11,793 nt of DNA from assembly GCA_018715295.1 (NCBI GenBank), contig DVLY01000049.1, forward strand, positions 1 through 11,793, written 5' to 3'. Source of the DNA: Candidatus Merdimorpha stercoravium (GTDB lineage Bacteria > Bacteroidota > Bacteroidia > Flavobacteriales > UBA1820). Made by a program: the position numbers and the translations under genes. Below, piece after piece: positions 6,644 to 11,793 of this stretch; the stretch's first letter is position 1; the number at the start of each line of letters is the position of its first letter. The notes below the pieces were generated by a model that was not told the DNA's origin, searched no databases, and saw nothing but the letters and a program-made list of their open reading frames with translations.

Positions 6644-7672
6644 ATGAAACGATACGCGATACTTCTTATCCTGTCTCTCGGGCTGTGCTTGGGTCTGGGA
6701 GCGCAAAATCCCCCTGCAAAGGGAACCCCGACTGAAAAAGATCAGGGGCGCGAACTCCGCGAAAACCTCCGGAAAGCCACCGAAGCATTCATGGCTGCCC
6801 CGGATTCCAAAGAAGCCGAAAATAACTTTGTAGAGGCGCAAAAAGCCGTTTTTGCCTATCAAAAAAAACTGGAGGCGCAGCGGAAAGCCCGGGCAAAGAA
6901 AAACGGCAGCGAGGCCTTCCTTCAGGCAGAAGCCCGACTCAAAGCGGCCAACGACCGGCTCGAAGAGGCGAAGAAAGCCTTTGAGCAGCAGGTGTCATCC
7001 GCTTCGGCGCGCGATGCTTTCGTAAAAGCGCAGAAAGCGGTCTTCGAGGCACAAAAGGCCATGAAACCGCTCATCCTGGTAGACGGTAAAGAATGCAAGG
7101 ATCTCTCCGGTCTCGACAAACGGAACATGAAGTCCTTTACCGTGATCAAGAACCCGGAGGACTTGAAACCCTACGGAGATAAAGGGAAAAACGGCGTGGT
7201 GCTGATCGCCACTTACGGCGACTCCCCGGGAAAAACGACCCTCGAACAAATGCGCATGCGGTACCTTTCCCGCGCCATAGGCCTGAAAGACAAACAAAAG
7301 GAAACGTTTGAAAAAATCTACAATTCCTATACCGAACAGGCCGAAACCCTGCGGAAGGAAAACAAAACGCTCGCCGAAAAAGACACCTGGCAGGATGCAC
7401 TGGAACAAATCCTGAAAAACAACATCGCCATCGAACAAAAACGTTACGAGATGTTCCGCAGCCTCAAAAGCATCCTCTCGGACGAACAGTTGGCCAAGTT
7501 GTACCGTGCCGACCTGCGTTTTGCCCGGGAAATGATGGCCCGCAGCAACACCCCGACCCCACCTGCCGATCCGTCCGCAGGCAACAAACAGCCCGAAGGA
7601 TCGCAAAACCCCGGGAAAGCGCCCGTCGGAGCCAAGAAAGGAGCCCCAGCTCCGCCTGCGGAGAAAAAATGA
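6644..7672 (+). CDS. Exported helical protein with duplicated repeat, SusC-like plug motif and Spy/LTXXQ-like domain
   Basis: A 342-residue protein. A Sec signal peptide covers residues 1-20, with cleavage expected at GA|QN; the Cys at 15 is not in a lipobox. Residues 30-140 are charged helices with two related units of 32 residues (45-76 and 109-140), both containing AQKAVF. Residues 143-191 read like the plug of SusC-type receptors: LILVDGKE, then a SFTVIKN element and YGDKGKNGVVLIAT. Residues 200-300 are helical (RYLSRAIGLKDKQKETFEKIY...LSDEQLAKLYRADLRFAREMM), matching the pattern of periplasmic Spy/CpxP/CnrX-like (LTXXQ) sensors. A Pro/Ala/Lys-rich tail follows. It is probably the periplasmic sensor or chaperone of the sigma/membrane protein cassette, though function is inferred. 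The ATG at 6644 is chosen because it opens the signal peptide; the longer open frame overlaps the previous gene. TACCTTTT (6619-6626) could give it a promoter of its own. Confidence 0.85.
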   Translation: MKRYAILLILSLGLCLGLGAQNPPAKGTPTEKDQGRELRENLRKATEAFMAAPDSKEAENNFVEAQKAVFAYQKKLEAQRKARAKKNGSEAFLQAEARLKAANDRLEEAKKAFEQQVSSASARDAFVKAQKAVFEAQKAMKPLILVDGKECKDLSGLDKRNMKSFTVIKNPEDLKPYGDKGKNGVVLIATYGDSPGKTTLEQMRMRYLSRAIGLKDKQKETFEKIYNSYTEQAETLRKENKTLAEKDTWQDALEQILKNNIAIEQKRYEMFRSLKSILSDEQLAKLYRADLRFAREMMARSNTPTPPADPSAGNKQPEGSQNPGKAPVGAKKGAPAPPAEKK

Positions 7673-7716
7673 CTTTTGGCTTTTTTATTGTGCTGTTATA
7701 GATGTTTTGGATGCAA

Positions 7717-7759
7717 AGGGAGGATTTCGGAACAAACCGGGTCCTCCCTGCGCTTTTTC
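7717..7759 (+). terminator. Intrinsic terminator after the sigma/membrane protein/Spy-like cassette
   Basis: An 8-bp stem AGGGAGGA (7717-7724) with TCCTCCCT (7742-7749), extended inside by CGG/CCG around AACAAA, is followed by GCGC and a T-rich tract (7754-7759). It starts 45 bp after the stop of the exported protein gene and has a standard form, closing the operon before the lysO leader. Confidence 0.8.
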
Positions 7760-7874
7760 TCTTCCGCCGAAGTTTTCCCCAGTCCTCTTGAACGGGAAAA
7801 GACAACTCCCAAACAGATTCCCTTCCCCCGGCCGCTTTGCACCCGGCTTTTTTCCTATCTTTCCATAAGACAGG

Positions 7875-7955
7875 ATGCGCCTGGGCAAAATCCTGCGGGG
7901 AAAAACTCCGTTTTCCCCCTCGGGTTTGCACTCGGCTTTCGCTATCTTTCCATAA
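7875..7955 (+). CDS. Tiny ORF A in the lysO leader repeat (26 codons)
   Basis: ATG at 7875, 11 bp after the -7-like TATCTTTC of repeat copy A, opening MRLGK and ending at TAA 7953-7955, inside the promoter of copy B. The first codons (ATGCGCCT) are the same in copy B. Because the DNA is repetitive and palindromic, this may be a by-product of the repeat and not a translated gene. Confidence 0.2.
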   Translation: MRLGKILRGKTPFSPSGLHSAFAIFP

Positions 7956-7961
7956 GACAGG

Positions 7962-8057
7962 ATGCGCCTCGGCAAACCCGAGGGGAAAAACTCCGTTTTC
8001 CCCCTCGGGTTTGCCGAGGCTTTCGCTATCTTTGCCCATCGAACCAAAACACCTTGA
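7962..8057 (+). CDS. Tiny ORF B, possible leader peptide of lysO (31 codons)
   Basis: ATG at 7962, 11 bp after the TATCTTTC of copy B. It opens MRLGK like ORF A and ends with TGA at 8055-8057, only 3 bp before the ATG of the first lysO gene. The large hairpin (7966-8020) lies inside the frame, so translation would unfold it. That geometry allows translational coupling or leader control, but there is no lysine run that would point to attenuation. It may equally be non-coding. Confidence 0.25.
   Translation: MRLGKPEGKNSVFPLGFAEAFAIFAHRTKTP
7966..8020. repeat. 24-bp near-perfect inverted repeat (hairpin of repeat copy B)
   Basis: The arms at 7966-7989 and 7996-8020 pair from GCCTCGGC/GCCGAGGC through AAACCCGAGGGG to AAAA/TTTT. 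There is one unpaired C (four G against five C) and a 6-nt loop, ACTCCG. No T tract follows, so it is not a standard terminator. Copy A has the same loop and inner stem, but its left arm has decayed. Confidence 0.8.
8027..8034 (+). promoter_or_regulatory. Candidate -7 box for lysO (TATCTTTG)
   Basis: A perfect TAnnTTTG match ending 26 bp before the ATG at 8061. It is the third copy of the TATCTTT that begins each upstream repeat; copies at 7856 and 7943 end in C in place of G. A TTTG lies 13 bp upstream (8010-8013), shorter than the usual spacing of about 19. Confidence 0.6.
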
Positions 8058-8060
8058 AAT

Positions 8061-8339
8061 ATGCTGTCGATCATCGCTGCTATGGCGGTAGGGGTAGCAG
8101 CGGGATATGCCTTGCGCCACCACTGTTGGACAAAATACCTGGACCGGGCGATCCTCGGGACAGTGGCTCTGCTGCTGTTCCTGATGGGGGTATCGGTCGG
8201 CGGCAACCGGACTCTGCTCGCCGGGCTGTCTTCCCTGGGGGTCGATGCATTCGTCCTGGCCGTAGCTGGTACCGCAGGTAGCGTACTGGCCGGGGCATGG
8301 GTCTATCGAAGAGCCTTCAAAAACCATACGGACGCATGA
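8061..8339 (+). CDS. lysO: LysO-family lysine exporter, N-terminal part (split gene)
   Basis: A 92-residue, very hydrophobic protein with about three membrane segments (1-19, 28-48, 58-82). It matches the pattern of the first part of E. coli LysO (YbjE, DUF340; about 300 residues in one chain), the inner-membrane exporter of L-lysine. The segment LLLFLMGVSVGGN resembles the early LILFFMGISL of the E. coli protein. The stop overlaps the next start as ATGA, so the two parts should be made together and assemble. A split LysO is, as I recall, the normal arrangement in Bacteroidota, so this is not a frameshift. No lysine riboswitch is visible upstream; the leader holds the tandem repeat array. Confidence 0.85.
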   Translation: MLSIIAAMAVGVAAGYALRHHCWTKYLDRAILGTVALLLFLMGVSVGGNRTLLAGLSSLGVDAFVLAVAGTAGSVLAGAWVYRRAFKNHTDA

Positions 8340-8962
8340 AATCCAGCCTGGCGATCATCGGATGTTTCCTGCTGGGATGTTTGGCCGGGTATGCACAGTG
8401 GCTACCGCAAAGCCTGGGCGAAGGCCGGTGGAGTACGGCGTTGCTCTTCCTGCTGATGGGTTTGGTCGGCATGAGCATCGGGAGCAACCCGCGCTTGAAA
8501 GAGATCGTACGCAACATCGGGCTTCGAAGCCTGCTGGTGCCCTTGTCCACCATCGGAGGAACCTTGATAGCGACAGCCTTGGCCAGCCTGCTGCTGTCCC
8601 GTTGGAGCGTTGCCGAGTGTATGGCGGTAGGCAGCGGAATGGGGTATTATTCCCTTTCATCCCTGCTCATTGCCGACTTGAAAGCCGCTGAACTGGGAGT
8701 TCAATCGGCCGCCGCTTTGGGGACGGTCGCCTTGATGAGTAACCTCCTGCGGGAACTGTTTACTTTTCTGGGGGCGCCTTGGCTGGCGCGGACTTTCGGC
8801 CCGCTGGCCCCCATCCATGCCGGGGGAGCCACTACGATGGATTCTACCTTGCCGGCGATCGTGGCTGCCAGCGGGCCGTCCTGGGCTTTGACTGCCATCC
8901 TCCACGGTTTTCTGACCGATCTGTCGGTGCCCTTTCTGGTAACATTCTTCTGCAAATGGTAA
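8336..8962 (+). CDS. lysO: LysO-family lysine exporter, C-terminal part (split gene)
   Basis: A 208-residue polytopic inner-membrane protein holding most of the LysO (DUF340) domain. GSGMGYYSLSS (99-109) corresponds to ASGFGWYSLSG of E. coli LysO, RELFTF (139-144) to its AREL segment, and GGATTMDSTLP (163-173) to CGATSMDFTLP. An acidic intramembrane pair is essential in E. coli LysO; Glu140 and Asp169 are the likely counterparts, with similar spacing. The function is export of L-lysine and toxic analogues. The start at 8336 gives an ATGA overlap with the first part; an earlier ATG at 8297 would overlap it by 43 bp and add a charged tail with no membrane character. Residues 35-60 resemble the middle of the first part, suggesting an internal repeat. 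It is convergent with the reductase gene and shares a terminator with it. Confidence 0.92.
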   Translation: MKSSLAIIGCFLLGCLAGYAQWLPQSLGEGRWSTALLFLLMGLVGMSIGSNPRLKEIVRNIGLRSLLVPLSTIGGTLIATALASLLLSRWSVAECMAVGSGMGYYSLSSLLIADLKAAELGVQSAAALGTVALMSNLLRELFTFLGAPWLARTFGPLAPIHAGGATTMDSTLPAIVAASGPSWALTAILHGFLTDLSVPFLVTFFCKW

Positions 8963-8970
8963 CCTTTTCC

Positions 8971-9039
8971 CGTCAGTGCGGGCAAGCAAAAGCCCCCGGC
9001 TCCTTCGGAGCCGGGGGCTTTTGCTTGCCCGCACTGACG
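8971..9039. terminator. Perfect 33-bp inverted repeat, bidirectional terminator
   Basis: The arms at 8971-9003 and 9007-9039 are exact reverse complements over 33 bases, with loop TTC. The core is AAAAGCCCCCGGCTCC pairing with GGAGCCGGGGGCTTTT, which gives a T run on both strands, as in a two-way intrinsic terminator. It starts 8 bp after the lysO stop and ends 44 bp from the stop of the convergent reductase gene. The outer arms go well beyond what termination needs. Confidence 0.9.
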
Positions 9040-9083
9040 ACCGCCCTGCGAACCGATCTTCGCACGAGCCGGCAAACGACGCA

Positions 9084-11666
9084 TCAGCCGCACTTGGAAT
9101 GGCCGCAACTCTTGCAGATCAGACAGCCATTTTCGTAGATCAAGCCGTTCGGGTCGCCGCACTCGGGGCATTTCTTGTCCGCCGCCGCCGTCCCGTTGGG
9201 AATGTAACGTTTCAAGGCGCGCAACACGCCGTTCTTCCACGTATTGAGGTTCTCGTCGTACAGGTGCAGGTTGCCGATGAGCTCTACCGCGTAATTGAGC
9301 GGCATCCCGTGGCGGAGCACCCCGGAGATCAGGATGGCGTAGTTCCAGTACTCCTTGTTGAACGAACGGGAGAGACCCTCGATAGTCGTACGGTACCCCT
9401 CCTTGTCGGTGTACTGGAAGTCGTAGCGCGAATTGCCTTCTTCGTCCTTTTCCTTGATGATCACCCCTTTTTCCACGTACGAAGGCAGGTTGAACGCGTC
9501 CTCCATCCGGCCGGTAAAGATCTCGTAAGGACGTCCGTCCATCATACCGATCACCGCCAGCCATTTTTCGTACTCGTTCTGGAAACGCACCACGTCGGCC
9601 TCCAGGCGTTTCGGACGGCGGATCAAGTCGCGTTCCATCTGACCAGCACCTTTGACAGCCTTGACATCTGCCTCTTTCTTATCCTTCGAGTCGGAAGCTA
9701 CCAGCACACCCGAGCGCGAACCGTCGCGATAAACGGTAATGCCCTTAAGGCCTTGCTTCCAGCTCTCGAGATAGATTTCCCCTACACGTTCTACACTTAC
9801 GTCCGAAGGCAGGTTGATGGTCGATGAAATGGAGTGCGTGGTGTATTTCTGCACCAGGGCCTGCATCTGCACCCGTTTGAACCAATCGATCTCCCCGGCG
9901 GTGGAGCCGGCATACGGAGAGAGGGAAATATCGTCCAAGCCCGTTACCTGTTTCCACTTGGCCAGTCCCGGGTGGAACACCTCGAACTCCTCGAAAGCAT
10001 CGCCCATGTTGTCCACATAGTCGGCCTTTCCTTCATTGCCCCCTCCGACGATCTTCCGACGGCGTTTGTACGAAAGCATGAATACCGGCTCGATGCCCGA
10101 GGAAGTGCGGGTAAGCAAACTGATGGAACCCGTAGGAGCCACCGTCGAAAGCGAAATATTGCGGCGGCCTTCCTTCATCATCCGCTGGTAAATATCCGGG
10201 AACTCCTTTTCGAGCATCTGGACAAACTCGGAAGTATTCTCCCACTTGGGATCGAAGCCCTCGAACGCCCCGCGCGTAACCGCCATGTCGATCGACGAAT
10301 CGAACTCCCCGCGCAGTTTGGTGCGCATGATCCGATCCACCGCTTCGAGCGCCTCGAACGAGTCGAACTTCAGGTTCAACGCAGCCAGCGTATCGGCCAG
10401 CCCCGTAAAGCCCAATCCGGTACGGCGGCCTTTCTTTCCCGTATTGTACAGCAGTTCCCACAACTCGCGTTCGTTCCGTTTGATCGTATCGGGTTCCGGG
10501 TCGGCATCGACTTTGGCCAGGATACGGTCCACGCATTCCAACTCCAGATCCACCAAGTCGTCGTTGAGCCGCTGTCCCTCGTAAGCTACCTTATAAAAGG
10601 TGTCGAAGTCGAATTCGGCCTTGTCCGTAAAAGGATTCTTGACGAACGAATACATGTTGATGGCGATCAGGCGGCACGAGTCGCCTCCCTGCATGGCGAT
10701 CTCGGAGCAAGGATTGGTCGATTCGTTGCGGTAACCGGGGTAGACCGACGAGGTGGAATACCGGTGCTGACGGTCCCAGAAGATGATTCCCGGCTCGGCC
10801 GTATTGTGTGCCGAAGCGATGATCTTGTTCCACAATTCGCGCGCTTTGATCGTCTTGTTGTACTTCGGATCGGGATTGTCCAGCGGCCAGTGCTGCACGT
10901 ACTCGGTATCGTGCTCGACCGCCTGCATGAATTCGTCGGAGATACGCACCGACACGTTGGCGCCCGTTACCTTGGTCAGGTCCTGTTTGATCGTGATAAA
11001 GTCCTCCACATCGGGATGGGCCACATCCATGGTGAGCATCAACGCCCCCCGGCGGCCGTTCTGCGCCACCTCGCGCGTAGTGTTGGAAAAACGCTCCATG
11101 AAGGACACCGCACCGGTCGTAGTCCCGGCGGCATTGGATACCACGGAATTTTTGGGACGCAACCCGGAAATATCCACCCCCACCCCGCAGCGGCGCTTGA
11201 ACAGTTGGGCCAGTTGTTCATCGGTGTGGAAGATACCTCCGTAGGAGTCGATCACCGAAGGTACCACCACGCAGTTGGACAGGGAGGCGATGATCTCCTT
11301 GTTGCCCAGAGCCGTCATCACGCTCCCCTGGGGAACGATATAACGGAAGCTGTCGAACAGATCGAAAATCTCCTTCTCGCCCATTTCGGAACGCGCCTGT
11401 CCATAGGCCGAAAGGCGGGCTTTGTTCTTGGCCGGGTATTTCTTTTCGATCCGGGCAAATTCGCTGGCCATCCGATGGTGCATGTCGGCCGGCGTTTTCT
11501 CGAGGATGCTGCCGTCCAAATCCTTGAGCGCGTACTTCTTCGCCCAAGTGGTTGCCGCCAGTTCATCCCCGTCGAAGTACTTCAAGGCTTCTGCCAAAAC
11601 CTCCTCGTACGGATACGTTTTCTTTTTTTTCGAAGGCGCGCCCGCCTCCCCTGTCGAGTTTTTCAT
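9084..11666 (-). CDS. nrdJ: Adenosylcobalamin-dependent (class II) ribonucleotide reductase
   Basis: A 860-residue enzyme that makes deoxyribonucleotides by a thiyl radical formed from adenosylcobalamin, without oxygen or a separate radical subunit. Residue numbers are from ATG 11666. Catalytic residues are Asn318-Pro-Cys320-Ser-Glu322 (radical Cys and acid) and the redox pair Cys132 (SNCVVV) and Cys331 (SCRLIAIN). The spacing matches the Thermotoga maritima class II enzyme. SSTINLPSDVS in the later barrel and a C-terminal Cys-rich tail follow (Cys 833, 836, 848, 851, 854 and 859), probably a zinc ribbon plus the reducing Cys. I see no ATP cone, so the overall-activity site seems absent. GTG at 11669 directly precedes the ATG and is a possible start. 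No cobalamin riboswitch or clear NrdR box is visible in the 124 bp upstream. Confidence 0.97.
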   Translation of the reverse strand: MKNSTGEAGAPSKKKKTYPYEEVLAEALKYFDGDELAATTWAKKYALKDLDGSILEKTPADMHHRMASEFARIEKKYPAKNKARLSAYGQARSEMGEKEIFDLFDSFRYIVPQGSVMTALGNKEIIASLSNCVVVPSVIDSYGGIFHTDEQLAQLFKRRCGVGVDISGLRPKNSVVSNAAGTTTGAVSFMERFSNTTREVAQNGRRGALMLTMDVAHPDVEDFITIKQDLTKVTGANVSVRISDEFMQAVEHDTEYVQHWPLDNPDPKYNKTIKARELWNKIIASAHNTAEPGIIFWDRQHRYSTSSVYPGYRNESTNPCSEIAMQGGDSCRLIAINMYSFVKNPFTDKAEFDFDTFYKVAYEGQRLNDDLVDLELECVDRILAKVDADPEPDTIKRNERELWELLYNTGKKGRRTGLGFTGLADTLAALNLKFDSFEALEAVDRIMRTKLRGEFDSSIDMAVTRGAFEGFDPKWENTSEFVQMLEKEFPDIYQRMMKEGRRNISLSTVAPTGSISLLTRTSSGIEPVFMLSYKRRRKIVGGGNEGKADYVDNMGDAFEEFEVFHPGLAKWKQVTGLDDISLSPYAGSTAGEIDWFKRVQMQALVQKYTTHSISSTINLPSDVSVERVGEIYLESWKQGLKGITVYRDGSRSGVLVASDSKDKKEADVKAVKGAGQMERDLIRRPKRLEADVVRFQNEYEKWLAVIGMMDGRPYEIFTGRMEDAFNLPSYVEKGVIIKEKDEEGNSRYDFQYTDKEGYRTTIEGLSRSFNKEYWNYAILISGVLRHGMPLNYAVELIGNLHLYDENLNTWKNGVLRALKRYIPNGTAAADKKCPECGDPNGLIYENGCLICKSCGHSKCG

Positions 11667-11740
11667 CACACAGATAATTTTTTAAGGCCCGCCGGCTGAT
11701 CGGATTTTCAACGGACCGTTTCCGAAATTTATTTATGGTC

Positions 11741-11771
11741 TTTGTTTTGCTGTAACAAATGCCTACCTTTA
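11741..11771 (+). promoter_or_regulatory. Rightward promoter at the window edge
   Basis: TTTG (11741-11744), a 19-bp spacer and TACCTTTA (11764-11771) fit the Bacteroidota promoter form TTTG-N19-TAnnTTTG with one mismatch. It has the best spacing in the window. It points right, away from the reductase gene, and should serve a gene beyond 11793. Confidence 0.6.
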
Positions 11772-11793
11772 CCTGTCTTGAAAAAAGGCGGCC

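Larger units (their letters stand above)
7760..8060. repeat. Tandem promoter-plus-hairpin repeat array upstream of lysO
   Basis: About 300 bp with no conventional gene. A unit of about 84-87 bp is repeated head to tail. Copy A (7856-7942) and copy B (7943-8026) both start TATCTTTCCATAAGACAGG, run into ATGCGCCT, share GGGGAAAAACTCCG and TTTTCCCCCTCGGGTTTG, and end in GGCTTT before the next TATCTTT. A third unit begins at 8027 with TATCTTTG, which serves lysO. A degenerate earlier copy can be followed in about 7793-7855 (ACTCC, TTCCCCC, TTTGCAC, CGGCTTT). Every unit therefore carries a promoter-like -7 box and a palindrome. Whether it is regulatory, a dispersed repeat family or decayed duplication cannot be decided from one window. 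Confidence 0.8.

Noticed and set aside
6644..6700. Lipoprotein signal in the exported protein
   Set aside because: Cys15 is preceded by LGL, without the small residue needed at -1, and an ordinary signal peptidase I site follows at residue 20.
7844..8034. CRISPR array
   Set aside because: Units of about 85 bp follow each other without unique spacers, and no cas genes are nearby.
7760..8060. Lysine riboswitch in front of lysO
   Set aside because: The interval consists of tandem repeats and simple hairpins; I cannot find the multi-helix junction or conserved core of the lysine riboswitch.
7464..8327. Minus-strand open frames through the lysO leader
   Set aside because: They are kept open by the tandem repeats and show repeated segments such as RRILSYGKIAKA; they run antisense to the end of the exported protein gene and to lysO, with no start signals or domains.
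9834..11699. Open frame of about 620 codons antisense to the reductase gene
   Set aside because: Its composition is that of reversed codons of a GC-rich gene (Arg, His, Gly rich), there is no domain, and the reductase gene is beyond doubt.

Overview
The window looks like a chromosomal stretch from a GC-rich member of the Bacteroidota, most likely Bacteroidales. An Alistipes/Rikenellaceae-like genome would fit, but the genus is a guess. The evidence is Bacteroidota-style -7 boxes (TAnnTTTG) in front of several genes, almost no Shine-Dalgarno sequences, an ffh-folD pair, an MtaB of the Bacteroidota type, a split LysO, and a periplasmic protein carrying a SusC-like plug motif.

Layout from left to right. 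(1) 13-1386 (-): membrane-anchored serine hydrolase of the class C beta-lactamase/PBP4* fold. (2) 1387-1697: gene-free, pyrimidine-rich on the + strand, with a terminator-like hairpin pointing the 'wrong' way. (3) 1698-3969 (-): ffh then folD, probably one operon. (4) 3970-4145: divergent promoter region with three -7 boxes and a 14-bp perfect palindrome. (5) 4146-5465 (+): mtaB. (6) 5538-7672 (+): a three-gene cassette of ECF sigma factor, single-pass membrane protein (putative anti-sigma) and exported helical protein with a Spy/LTXXQ-like domain, closed by a good intrinsic terminator. (7) 7760-8060: non-coding, repeat-bearing leader with tandem copies of a promoter-plus-hairpin unit of about 85 bp. 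(8) 8061-8962 (+): lysine exporter LysO split over two overlapping genes. (9) 8971-9039: perfect 33-bp inverted repeat acting as a shared terminator. (10) 9084-11666 (-): adenosylcobalamin-dependent class II ribonucleotide reductase. (11) At the right edge, a well-formed + strand promoter for a gene outside the window.

The core genes (ffh, folD, mtaB, the reductase) cover protein targeting, one-carbon metabolism, tRNA modification and DNA precursor supply. They are ordinary in sequence. The less ordinary material is the sigma/membrane protein/Spy-like cassette, whose last protein combines duplicated helices, a SusC-type plug motif and a Spy-like domain, and the tandem promoter-hairpin array in front of the split lysO. 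I see no mobile element, CRISPR array, tRNA or rRNA gene. No single element here is clearly a wholly new system; these two are the best candidates for follow-up.
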